Shown in pieces: positions 16,847-24,762 of a stretch of DNA of 64,000 bases. The DNA lies in the NCBI GenBank assembly GCA_036263455.1, contig DATAGZ010000003.1, positions 1 through 64,000 of the forward strand, read 5' to 3'. The translations under genes were made by a program, and so were the position numbers. Position 1 is the first letter of the stretch. The number at the start of each line of letters is the position of its first letter. The stretch is from DATAGZ01 sp036263455. GTDB lineage: Bacteria > Pseudomonadota > Alphaproteobacteria > Dongiales > Dongiaceae. The notes beneath the pieces were generated by a model, which ran no database searches, was not told where the DNA came from, and saw nothing but the letters and a program-made list of their open reading frames with translations.

Positions 16847-18808
16847 ATGGACACACCGTTGTGGCGGCCTTCCCAGGCCCAGATTGAACAGACTGCGATG
16901 GAGGCTTTCCGTCGCTATGTCGTCGACCGAAGCGGGAAGACGATTGCCGACTGGCGGGAACTCTACGCCTATTCTATCGCCCACCTTGCCGATTTCTGGG
17001 ACCATGTCTGGGATTTCTGTGCCATCATCGGCGACAAGGGGACGGTCACCTTGCGCGACGGTGACAAGATGCCGGGCGCGCGCTTCTTCCCCGAAGGGCG
17101 GCTCAATCTTGCCGAAAATCTGCTGCGTTTCTCGCTGAAATCTGGGCAGGAGGATCGCGACGCGCTGGTCTTTTGGGGCGAGGACAAGGTCAAGCGCCGC
17201 CTGACCCATCGCGAACTATCCCAAAAGGTGGCGCGTCTTGCCGGATTCTTCAAAGCCCACGGGCTGAAGCCGGGAGATCGCGTCGCCGCTATCATCCCCA
17301 ACATGCCCGAAGCGGTGATCGGCGCGCTGGCCGCCTTGTCGCAGGGACTGATCTGGTCATCCTGTTCGCCCGATTTCGGCCCACAAGGCATTCTCGATCG
17401 TTTCGGCCAGATCAAACCCAAAATCCTCATCACCGCGGACGGCTATTGGTATAATGGCAAGAGCTTCGACTGTCTTGCAAAGGTCGCGGAGGTTCTGCCC
17501 AAGCTGGAAGACGTGCGCGACATTTTGGTCGTGCCCTATCTCGCGGAGAATCCCGCGCTCACCGACCCGCGCATGAAAAACATGGAGGAAATTTTCGCGC
17601 AGCGCCCCGAGGAACGTCCCGAATTCGTGCAGGTGGCCTTCGACCATCCCGCTTATATCATGTTCTCCTCGGGTACGACCGGCGTGCCCAAATGCATCGT
17701 GCACGGTCACGGCGGCACGCTAATTCAGCACCTTAAGGAACACCGCTTTCACTGCGACATCCGGCCTGGCGACCGGGTCTTCTATTTCAGCACATGTGGC
17801 TGGATGATGTGGAACTGGCTTGTGAGTGCGCTGGGCTCCGGGGCGACCTTGCTGCTTTTCGATGGTTCGCCCTTCGCTCCCCGGCAAACCGTGCTGTTCG
17901 ATTATGCCGAGGCCGAGCGTTGCACGCTTTTCGGCACGTCGGCCAAATATATCGATGCGTGCGCCAAGGCCGAGCTCGCTCCGATTCGGACGCATGATCT
18001 CTCCTCGCTACGCACCCTTTGCTCAACCGGGTCCCCGTTGGCACCGGAGAGCTTCGATTACGTCTATCGTGCCATTAAGGCCGATCTTGACCTCGCTTCC
18101 ATTTCGGGCGGGACGGATATCCTCTCCTGTTTCATGCTCGGCAATCCGACCGGTCCGGTATGGCGCGGCGAAATTCAGATGCGCGGACTGGGCCTCAAGG
18201 TCGAAGTTTGGGACGAGACCGGCCGCGCCATGCCACATGGTAAAGGCGAGCTCGTCTGCACCGCGCCCTTTCCGGCCATGCCTGTAGGCTTTTGGAACGA
18301 CCCCGAGGGAAAGAAATACCGCGCCGCCTATTTCGAGAAATATCCCAACATCTGGCACCATGGGGATTGGGTCGAACTGACCGAGCATGAGGGAATCATC
18401 GTCTATGGCCGCTCGGACGCGGTGCTCAATCCCGGCGGGGTGCGGATCGGCACCGCGGAGATCTACCGCCAGGTCGAGCAGCTCGACGAAATTCTCGAGA
18501 GCATCGTCATCGGCCAGGACTGGCACGAAGACGTTCGCGTCGTCCTGTTCGTCCGGCTCAAGCCCGGCGTGACGCTCGATGACACGCTCAAAGAAAAAAT
18601 CAAGCGTCAGATCCGGGCCAATACCACGCCGCGCCACGTCCCCGCGAAGATTATCGCGGTCGCCGACATCCCCCGCACCAAGTCCGGCAAGATCGTCGAG
18701 CTTGCCGTGCGAGACGTCATCCACAAACGCCCCATCAAAAATCGCGAGGCGCTCGCCAACCCCGAAGCGCTCGATCTCTACCGGGACCTGCCTGAACTCG
18801 CGACATAG
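16847..18808 (+). CDS. Acetoacetyl-CoA synthetase (653 aa)
   Basis: ATP-dependent ligase of the ANL (acyl-adenylating) family that activates acetoacetate to acetoacetyl-CoA for ketone-body or polyhydroxybutyrate turnover. Start ATG at 16847 (MDTPLWRPS) follows GGGGAGAG. The N-terminal WRPSQAQIEQTAMEAF and the adenylate motif IMFSSGTTGVPKCIVHG (about residues 275-291) are characteristic, as are STCGWMMWNW, ISGGTDILSCF, HHGDWVELTEHEG and the C-terminal catalytic Lys in RTKSGKIVE. Length matches the acetoacetate-CoA ligase family. It converges on the proline iminopeptidase gene 25 bp downstream, whose last codons form a perfect hairpin that could serve as a shared terminator. Confidence 0.94.
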   Translation: MDTPLWRPSQAQIEQTAMEAFRRYVVDRSGKTIADWRELYAYSIAHLADFWDHVWDFCAIIGDKGTVTLRDGDKMPGARFFPEGRLNLAENLLRFSLKSGQEDRDALVFWGEDKVKRRLTHRELSQKVARLAGFFKAHGLKPGDRVAAIIPNMPEAVIGALAALSQGLIWSSCSPDFGPQGILDRFGQIKPKILITADGYWYNGKSFDCLAKVAEVLPKLEDVRDILVVPYLAENPALTDPRMKNMEEIFAQRPEERPEFVQVAFDHPAYIMFSSGTTGVPKCIVHGHGGTLIQHLKEHRFHCDIRPGDRVFYFSTCGWMMWNWLVSALGSGATLLLFDGSPFAPRQTVLFDYAEAERCTLFGTSAKYIDACAKAELAPIRTHDLSSLRTLCSTGSPLAPESFDYVYRAIKADLDLASISGGTDILSCFMLGNPTGPVWRGEIQMRGLGLKVEVWDETGRAMPHGKGELVCTAPFPAMPVGFWNDPEGKKYRAAYFEKYPNIWHHGDWVELTEHEGIIVYGRSDAVLNPGGVRIGTAEIYRQVEQLDEILESIVIGQDWHEDVRVVLFVRLKPGVTLDDTLKEKIKRQIRANTTPRHVPAKIIAVADIPRTKSGKIVELAVRDVIHKRPIKNREALANPEALDLYRDLPELAT

Positions 18809-18833
18809 CGGGCTCGGTTAGAAAGCGCGGGAC

Positions 18834-19784
18834 CTAGGCATGGACCGTTTCGCGGAAACGGTCCATGCCCGCAACCAGCAGGGTGCGCGTTCCAGGCTCC
18901 ATCGCCGAATGACCTGCATCGGGCACGATATCGTAGCGGGCTTCGGGCCAGGCGCGGTGCAGATCGTCGGCCGAGCGGATCGGACAGACCAGGTCGTAGC
19001 GGCCCTGCACGATGAAAGCGGGAATGGCCCGAATGCGCGCGATATTGGCGAGCAAGAAGTTATCGGGCAGAAAAATATTATTTATGAAATAGTGGGTTTC
19101 CATTCGCGCCAAACCGAGAGCAAAGGCGGGATTGGCGAAGGCGCTCACTGTATCGGGCGAAGGCAGCAGGGTCGAGCACGATGCTTCGTAGACGGACCAG
19201 GCGCGGGAGGCGGGCATGTGCACCGCTGGATCCTCGTCGGCAATGCGCCGATGATAGGCTGAAAGGAGATCGCCGCGCTCAGCTTCGGGAATGACTTCGG
19301 CGAAGGCGCGCCACGCCTCGGGCGCGAGCTCACGTATCCCATAAAGGAACCAGTCGATCTCCGACTTGCGGCATAAAAAGATTCCGCGCAGGCCGAGCCC
19401 TTTGACGCGATCGGGATGGTGCTCGGCATACGCGAGCGCGAGGGTCGATCCCCAGGAGCCACCGAAGACGAACCATTTTTGGATGCCGAGATGCGCGCGC
19501 AGCCGTTCGATATCTTCGATCAGGAGCGGCGTCGTGTTGCGCACGGTCGAACCCAATGGCGTGGAGCGGCCCGAGCCGCGCTGGTCGAAGATGACGATGC
19601 GGTAGAAGGACGGGTCGAAAAAGCGGCGATGGCCCGGGTTGGCACCGGCGCCCGGTCCGCCGTGGAGAAAGACCACCGGCACGCCCTGGGGATTGCCGCT
19701 CTGCTCGTAATACATGGTATGGAGGTCGTCGAGCGGGAGACGACCGCTGTCATAGGGTTCGATTTCAGGATAAAGGTCGCGCAT
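18834..19784 (-). CDS. pip: Proline iminopeptidase (316 aa)
   Basis: Alpha/beta hydrolase of peptidase family S33 that releases N-terminal proline from peptides. Start ATG at 19784 (MRDLYPEIEPY) with AGGGA upstream. Motifs: oxyanion-hole HGGPGAGANP (41-50), FDQRGSGRSTP (66-76), nucleophile Ser110 in GGSWGSTLAL, an Asp near GRYDLVCP and His in DAGHSAMEPG, all as in the family. Length is usual (about 310-320). Probably cytoplasmic, since no signal peptide is visible. The gene is divergent from the nuclease-fold protein gene upstream, and its final ten codons are part of a perfect palindrome. Confidence 0.95.
   Translation of the reverse strand: MRDLYPEIEPYDSGRLPLDDLHTMYYEQSGNPQGVPVVFLHGGPGAGANPGHRRFFDPSFYRIVIFDQRGSGRSTPLGSTVRNTTPLLIEDIERLRAHLGIQKWFVFGGSWGSTLALAYAEHHPDRVKGLGLRGIFLCRKSEIDWFLYGIRELAPEAWRAFAEVIPEAERGDLLSAYHRRIADEDPAVHMPASRAWSVYEASCSTLLPSPDTVSAFANPAFALGLARMETHYFINNIFLPDNFLLANIARIRAIPAFIVQGRYDLVCPIRSADDLHRAWPEARYDIVPDAGHSAMEPGTRTLLVAGMDRFRETVHA
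18837..18869. repeat. Perfect 15-bp hairpin inside the end of the iminopeptidase gene
   Basis: GGCATGGACCGTTTC (18837-18851), loop GCG, then GAAACGGTCCATGCC (18855-18869). It codes for the last residues of the iminopeptidase (GMDRFRETVHA) directly before its TAG stop, between two convergent genes. There is no T-run on either side, so it would act as a strong RNA hairpin (3' end protection or a non-canonical terminator) rather than a textbook intrinsic terminator. Confidence 0.85.
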
Positions 19785-19836
19785 GGTTTCCCTATCGTTG
19801 TGGCTGGGCGAGTCTTCTAGCATACAAAATAACGCC

Positions 19837-20475
19837 GTGGGCAGGCTCGTTTTTCTTGTTCTCTATCTGCTGTTCCACCGAGCCGGATATGCGCAAGAGG
19901 CGATACGCATTGCCTCCTGCCCCAGCGATCATTCCGTAATGCTCGCATCCGGCCCCGAGCTATTGCTGCCTTCGGTGGAGCTGTTCGTGTGTCCCGCAGG
20001 CGAGACGCACTACCGCTGGCACACCGAGGGCAAGGCCGACCGCTATGGCCGGCTCATGGGCATATTGAGCGACCCGTCGGGCAAGGACGCGGTCGCAATC
20101 CTTCTCGAAACGGGCATGGCGCGACTCCACCCCAGAGCAGGCGAACGGTTCGATCCTTCCTGGATTGAGCTGGAAGACGATGCGCGCGCGGCCAGGCGCG
20201 GCCTGTGGCAGCGCTTTCCCAGGCGCAAGACGGCCCGCCTGTGGCACGATCTCGGCACATATCAGATCGTCACGGGAATCGTCAGCGCGGTGGAGGATAC
20301 CAAACGCACCCTGCGCGTGACCCTGGACGATGCGGTGACGCTGGTACTGCCTCGAGGAAGCAGCAGCCGCTACGATATCGGCGACCGCATCGAGGTTCGC
20401 GGCTGGATCGAGAACCGCCACGGGCCCACCATCGATGTGGATTTGCCCACGCAAATCCGCACACTTTCTCCCTGA
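19837..20475 (+). CDS. Secreted protein with nuclease-like (SNase/OB-fold) domain (212 aa)
   Basis: The start is uncertain; GTG at 19837 gives a signal peptide (MGRLVFLVLYLLFHRAGYAQ) and avoids overlap with the divergent iminopeptidase. The body resembles thermonuclease-like domains: a degenerate start, then DRYGRLMGILSDPSGKDAVA and ILLETGMARLHP, then DARAARRGLW, as in SNase family proteins that keep the fold. The C-terminal part (YQIVTGIVSAVE to IEVRGWIENRHGPTIDV) looks like a second OB-type domain. Typical catalytic Arg/Glu/Arg positions cannot be confidently assigned, so nuclease activity is doubtful. It precedes the two aspartyl protease-like lipoproteins by 52 bp and probably shares their transcript. 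Confidence 0.75.
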   Translation: MGRLVFLVLYLLFHRAGYAQEAIRIASCPSDHSVMLASGPELLLPSVELFVCPAGETHYRWHTEGKADRYGRLMGILSDPSGKDAVAILLETGMARLHPRAGERFDPSWIELEDDARAARRGLWQRFPRRKTARLWHDLGTYQIVTGIVSAVEDTKRTLRVTLDDAVTLVLPRGSSSRYDIGDRIEVRGWIENRHGPTIDVDLPTQIRTLSP

Positions 20476-20527
20476 GCAGGAAGGCATGGTTGCTTGCGAT
20501 TCAGTTGATTTTACGCCATTGTGCCGC

Positions 20528-21481
20528 ATGCTTGGCAGAAGATTCTGGCCGCTCACGGCCCTGCTGCTCCTCGCGGCCTGCATGCATGCCGGCCCTGGGG
20601 ACGCGTCGCGATGCGTGCCCGAGGCGGCGATTCCGTCTCCCCTGTTCGACCTGCCCCTGGTGGACCGCAAGGACGGCGCGAGCCCGCTGGTCCAGGCGGA
20701 AATCGACGGCATTTCCGGGATGTGGAATATCGATACCGCGGCGACCAGCCATATCGTTTTTCTGGACGATGCCGCCTGGCAGAAGGTGGGGGCCCACGCG
20801 CCCCTTTCCTTCCTGCATAAAGCGAGCGTGCCCTATCCCCGCCCCGCCAGCCTGCGGCTCGGCGATCAGATCTTCCCCCAAAGTGATCGCATCGAGGCCG
20901 CACATCCTAATATCTCTTCCTCCGTGGTTCGAGACATCATCGGCGCTTACAAGGGTAGCCTGGCGCCTCAGGCGATCGATCCCAGCCTGGTCACGATTGT
21001 CGACATGCCCCGCCGAAGGTTCGTCGGTTTCAAAGGCACGATTGCGCAAGCCGAGCAATGGCTGATTTGCGCCAAAAAACGCAATGTCACCTTTAAAACG
21101 CTCACCCTGGACCCACGCAATCGCGCCCTGCTCGCGCCGGCCACCCTCGACGGAGCGCAGGGGCTTTTTTATCTCAGCACCGGCGATGCCTATTCATGGG
21201 CGCGCGATGACCGCATACCGCCGCGTTATCTGCGGGTCAAAGGCTTGCCGAGCTATAATTCATTCAGCGGACGCACCAAGGATTCTCCTGCCGTCGAGGA
21301 CGTCCCGGTGGAAATCGGGACATTCCATACGGTCGTGCCGATCCTCAACCTGATCAAGGAGGGTGGCGAAGACTATGTGGATGGCGTGCTCGGCATCGAC
21401 ATCCTCAAGAACGCCGTGCTGATCGTTCCGTGGCATGAGCGCCGTGAGATCGCAATCGGCGCGGAAGAGGGGAGTCCGTGA
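20528..21481 (+). CDS. Retropepsin-like lipoprotein, degenerate active sites (317 aa)
   Basis: Start ATG at 20528 (MLGRRFWPLTAL). A lipoprotein signal with lipobox LAAC places the acylated Cys at residue 18. The body has two half-sites typical of clan AA aspartyl proteases: WNIDTAATSH (Asp69) and FYLSTGDAYS (Ser217 where Asp is expected), plus a terminal flap-like VDGVLGIDILKNAVLIVPW. Compared with its downstream paralogue, the first site has lost the Gly of D-T/S-G and the second has lost its Asp, so the protein is likely inactive. It overlaps the next gene by four bases (GTGA). A pseudo-enzyme or chaperone/inhibitor role for the active paralogue is conceivable but only inferred. Confidence 0.85.
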   Translation: MLGRRFWPLTALLLLAACMHAGPGDASRCVPEAAIPSPLFDLPLVDRKDGASPLVQAEIDGISGMWNIDTAATSHIVFLDDAAWQKVGAHAPLSFLHKASVPYPRPASLRLGDQIFPQSDRIEAAHPNISSSVVRDIIGAYKGSLAPQAIDPSLVTIVDMPRRRFVGFKGTIAQAEQWLICAKKRNVTFKTLTLDPRNRALLAPATLDGAQGLFYLSTGDAYSWARDDRIPPRYLRVKGLPSYNSFSGRTKDSPAVEDVPVEIGTFHTVVPILNLIKEGGEDYVDGVLGIDILKNAVLIVPWHERREIAIGAEEGSP

Positions 21482-22425
21482 CGCGCCTGTGGCAGGCGCT
21501 TCTGCTGCTCAGCCTGGTTGCCTGCGCCGGTCCCGCCATAGACGGCAAATCCTGCAGCGTGCTGACCGCGGAGATGAATCCGCTCTTCGATATTCCTACA
21601 ATAGGGCGGCTGCCGGATTCGCTCTCGCCCGCGATCCACACCCGGCTCGGTAATGTCGAGGGCATCTGGAACATCGATAGCGGCGCGTCTTTTCATGCGC
21701 GTTTCGTCGATGACCGCGAGGCAGCCCGAGTGAAGCAGAAGGCCGGCAGCCACCAGCTCGGCGAATTCTGGGCCGACCCGGATCTTTCGCCGCTGCACCT
21801 CGGCACGCACGACTTTCCGCTGGAGAACAGCGTGGCGGCGATCAACATGCCCAACAATATCGGGACGCGCGATCTGCTCGCGGTCATCAAGGGGCTGATC
21901 TCGCCCCAGCAGATTGGCCCCGACATCGTGACGATCCTCGACAATCCCCGCCATCGCTTTCTGGGCTTTCGCAGCGATCTCGCCCATGTCATGGCCTGGT
22001 ACCGGTGTCAGGACGCGCACGCGCCGCACTTTCACCTTGTGGCGCGTGACCCGCGTTATCCCTACGACTGGCTGGTGCCGATGCAGCTCTCCGGCCACAA
22101 ATCCGGCCTGTTCCTGATCGATACCGGCGCCGATACGTCGGAGGCGCGGCGCGATATGTTTCTCAGTCCGCCCACTATCGTGGCCGGCCTGGCGCAGGTG
22201 CCGATCAATGGCAAGATCTATTATCCGGACGGCGTGCGCGACGCCAAGGTCGAGATCCTCGGCATGAAACGCACCATCCCGCTGCTGGATATCAACGGCG
22301 ACATCCTCAACCAGCCGGATTTCGTCGATGGCATCATCGGGATCGACGTGCTCAAGGACGCCGTGCTGATCATCCCCTGGTACGGGGTAGGCCGGCTCGC
22401 GATCGGCTTCCCCGGTGCGCCTTAG
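21478..22425 (+). CDS. Retropepsin-like aspartyl protease lipoprotein (315 aa)
   Basis: GTG start at 21478 overlaps the previous stop (GTGA). Lipobox LVAC puts the lipid-modified Cys at residue 16. Two intact D-T/S-G motifs are present: NIDSGASFH (Asp67) and LIDTGADTSE (Asp215), so one chain could form a complete pepsin-like active site. The end has VDGIIGIDVLKDAVLIIPW, resembling the hydrophobic-hydrophobic-Gly element of the family. The protein shares layout and many residues with the gene before it, so the pair arose by tandem duplication. Membrane anchoring suggests periplasmic or outer-membrane proteolysis; substrate unknown. The gene ends 57 bp before tRNA-Glu. Confidence 0.87.
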   Translation: MTRLWQALLLLSLVACAGPAIDGKSCSVLTAEMNPLFDIPTIGRLPDSLSPAIHTRLGNVEGIWNIDSGASFHARFVDDREAARVKQKAGSHQLGEFWADPDLSPLHLGTHDFPLENSVAAINMPNNIGTRDLLAVIKGLISPQQIGPDIVTILDNPRHRFLGFRSDLAHVMAWYRCQDAHAPHFHLVARDPRYPYDWLVPMQLSGHKSGLFLIDTGADTSEARRDMFLSPPTIVAGLAQVPINGKIYYPDGVRDAKVEILGMKRTIPLLDINGDILNQPDFVDGIIGIDVLKDAVLIIPWYGVGRLAIGFPGAP

Positions 22426-22482
22426 GGGACTTCCACAAGCGCATTGCATTTCCGGATCGGCCGCGCTACATACGCACCCGCC

Positions 22483-22558
22483 GTCCCCATCGTCTAGCGG
22501 TCCAGGACATTGCCCTTTCACGGCAGAAACACGGGTTCGAGTCCCGTTGGGGACGCCA
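22483..22558 (+). tRNA. tRNA-Glu (anticodon TTC)
   Basis: Acceptor stem GTCCCCA (22483-22489) pairs with TGGGGAC (22548-22554), with discriminator G and an encoded CCA (22556-22558). The anticodon loop CTTTCAC gives anticodon TTC, the T arm has GGTTCGAGTCC, and the D arm has TCTAGCGGTCCAGGA. All four arms can be drawn. Confidence 0.97.
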
Positions 22559-22879
22559 AATCTAAATCGTCACCCGCCACGGTGTGCATTCCGGATGTAC
22601 CGATAACAAGCTATATGCACACGCTATTGATTGAATGCTGCTCCGCCAGGCTCAACTAGTTCGGCGCGTTGCCGCACGCTTCGCGAAAACGGCCAGGAGC
22701 CGTCGCTCTATCGTCACCATCGCCGCCCACGGATCAGATAAATGTCTACCTGAGCCAGCTCAGGCCAGGGGCTTTGCCAGCCCCACGGCTGACACATCGG
22801 CCATGGACCAGTACCGATGCGGATGGTAGCCGATCCATGGCCGGATAATCCGGCAGATGAGCTCTATTGCGAGGGCGGG
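22559..22879. other. Gene-poor interval between tRNA-Glu and an RTX gene
   Basis: 321 bp with no convincing gene. It contains short hairpins (CCTGAG..CTCAGG; GGGGCT..AGCCCC around 22768-22783). A 64-codon frame (22635-22829) has no ribosome binding site or recognisable sequence. I saw no copy of the tRNA 3' end here, so no att site is supported. Confidence 0.6.
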
Positions 22880-24589
22880 CTACGGTACGAAAAAGAAATC
22901 GCCGCCATCAAGGTTACTCACCGAGAATTTGTCGAGAGTCACGCTATTGGCTCCCACGGCAATGATCGTATCGGCTCCGCTCTGACGTATCGTCAATTGA
23001 TCGAAACGGGTGGCTCCGAAGATCGCCGAGATTTCGATATGATCCGCGCCGTCGCGAAAATCTTGTACATGATCGGCACCATTGCTGAAAACGAAGGTGT
23101 CATTACCATTTCCACCGATGAGCGTATCGTTGCCATCTCGTCCGTTCAAATAATCGTTGCCATCTCGGCCATCGAGAATATTATCCGCACTGATTATACC
23201 GTCAGGATCGATATTCGTACCAAAGATAAAGTCATTTGCCTTCCAACCGATGACCGCCTCGAATCCCGAGAATGTCTCCTTTGACGTATAAGTGCTGTTA
23301 TTGTTATCATCGACATAGTGAAGGATGCCTTCGATTAAATCGATCCGCAGATTATGCAAGGTGCCGGGATCGACAGCGATATCGTAGTCGAGGGTATCGT
23401 ATCCACGGTCAATCACGCCGGCCGTACCAGCCAATAATGTGTCCTCCCCGTACCCTCCAACGATATGGTCATTCCCGCCGCCGCCGACGAGCCGATCATC
23501 GCCATATCCTCCCCACAGGGAATCATTGCCATCTCGACCGCGAAGTTCGTTGTTTCCGCTATCTCCCGTCAGTGTATCGTCATAGTTTGATCCATCCGCG
23601 TTCTCGATGCCGGTAAGGCTATCGTTTCCATAGGCCCCGCTGGCGAGCCGCGTCTCGAGATTGACGGTCACGCCGCCGGGCGCAGACCCATAAACGATGC
23701 GATCCGTTCCAAGACCTCCCACAAAGATGTCGTTCTCCAAACCGCCATTAATGACATCATCGCCATCTCCTCCATCAATCGTATCGTCGCCGCCCCATCC
23801 ATAGAGAAAATTTGCGCCGCCATCACCTTGGATCACATCATTGAACTCGGACCCGTCGACATTCTCGACATTGAGGACCACATCTGTTCCGGTCCCGTCG
23901 CTGGCCGTGCCAGTGGCCAGATTGACCGATATCCTGAAGGACGATCCCCGATAGGTGAGCGTGTCGGCACCCGTTCCGCCATCGATATAATCGCTGCCGA
24001 TTCCGCCATCGATAAGATCGTCCCCGGCGCCGCCGTAAATACGATCGTCGCCATCGAATCCAAGGAGACGGTCGTTTCCGTTTCCACCGTCCAGCACGTC
24101 GTTGCCGGCCTGGCCGGCATAATCGCCCCTCAGATAATCGTCGCCATCCAGACCGTAGAGAAAATCGTTCCCGGCATTCCCATCCAGGACATTGGCTCCG
24201 CCGTCGCCACGGATTGTATCGCTACCGGTCGATCCTGCCACATTCTCGAACTCAGCGAGAACATCCGTCCCTTCTCCTCCGCTTGCAGAGTGCGATCCCA
24301 AATCAACGGTCACCGAACCTGGGAAAGTCCAATAAACCACGGTATCGTTGAGCCCGCCGCCACCGTTGAGGGTGTCATTTCCGAGGCCACCTTCTATGAC
24401 ATCATCCCCTTCGCCGCCCTGCAACCAGTCATCGCCGCCACGACCATCGATGACATCGTTGCCACCAAGCCCGTCGAAAGTATCATTGCCGTCGGTACCG
24501 GTGTACGTATCATTGTTATTAGTGCCCGCCAGGTTCAGGAATGCATTGATTGCGATATCATCCGACGAGAGTTTTCTTGCTTTCTCCAT
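22880..24589 (-). CDS. RTX calcium-binding repeat protein (569 aa)
   Basis: Start ATG at 24589 (MEKARKLSSDDIAI) follows GGAG. Almost the whole chain is RTX repeat: GTDGNDTFDGLGGNDVIDG near the N-terminus and further blocks (GGAGDDLIDGG, GGYGDDRLVGG, GGNGNDTFVF), interrupted by recurring segments of the form VTVNLETRLASGAYGNDSL that separate roll units. The C-terminus (ADHVQDFRDGADHIEIS ... VTLDKFSVSNLDGGDFFF) is the classic type I secretion target end, unlike the PVPNHG tail of the 1-10029 family. It is therefore a more distant relative. No protease or lipase domain is seen. An AT-rich 173-bp region separates it from the divergent radical SAM gene. Confidence 0.92.
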   Translation of the reverse strand: MEKARKLSSDDIAINAFLNLAGTNNNDTYTGTDGNDTFDGLGGNDVIDGRGGDDWLQGGEGDDVIEGGLGNDTLNGGGGLNDTVVYWTFPGSVTVDLGSHSASGGEGTDVLAEFENVAGSTGSDTIRGDGGANVLDGNAGNDFLYGLDGDDYLRGDYAGQAGNDVLDGGNGNDRLLGFDGDDRIYGGAGDDLIDGGIGSDYIDGGTGADTLTYRGSSFRISVNLATGTASDGTGTDVVLNVENVDGSEFNDVIQGDGGANFLYGWGGDDTIDGGDGDDVINGGLENDIFVGGLGTDRIVYGSAPGGVTVNLETRLASGAYGNDSLTGIENADGSNYDDTLTGDSGNNELRGRDGNDSLWGGYGDDRLVGGGGNDHIVGGYGEDTLLAGTAGVIDRGYDTLDYDIAVDPGTLHNLRIDLIEGILHYVDDNNNSTYTSKETFSGFEAVIGWKANDFIFGTNIDPDGIISADNILDGRDGNDYLNGRDGNDTLIGGNGNDTFVFSNGADHVQDFRDGADHIEISAIFGATRFDQLTIRQSGADTIIAVGANSVTLDKFSVSNLDGGDFFFVP

Positions 24590-24762
24590 GTCACATCTCC
24601 GTTAATAACGTGAATAATTTATCGTATTTTACAGAAAAATCTACTCTTAAGGGAATATTTAACAGAAATATTACGAGCTTACTTAAAGCAAATACCGGTT
24701 TGTCTCGTATGCACAGTCCCCGCGCGCTTGCTATTTCTTTATAATGTTCTTATTATGTTCTA
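24590..24762. promoter_or_regulatory. AT-rich divergent intergenic region
   Basis: Much more AT-rich than its neighbours and lying between divergent genes, so it should hold promoters for both the RTX gene (minus) and the radical SAM gene (plus). Only the plus-strand promoter can be drawn with confidence (see 24728-24756). Confidence 0.6.
24728..24756 (+). promoter_or_regulatory. Sigma-70-like promoter, likely leaderless
   Basis: -35 TTGCTA (24728-24733), 17-bp spacer, -10 TATTAT (24751-24756), then six bases to the GTG start at 24763. No Shine-Dalgarno sequence fits, so the transcript may begin at or next to the start codon. Confidence 0.5.

Noticed and set aside
22483..22879. tRNA-Glu as a mobile-element attachment site
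   Set aside because: No repeat of the tRNA 3' end and no integrase in the window.
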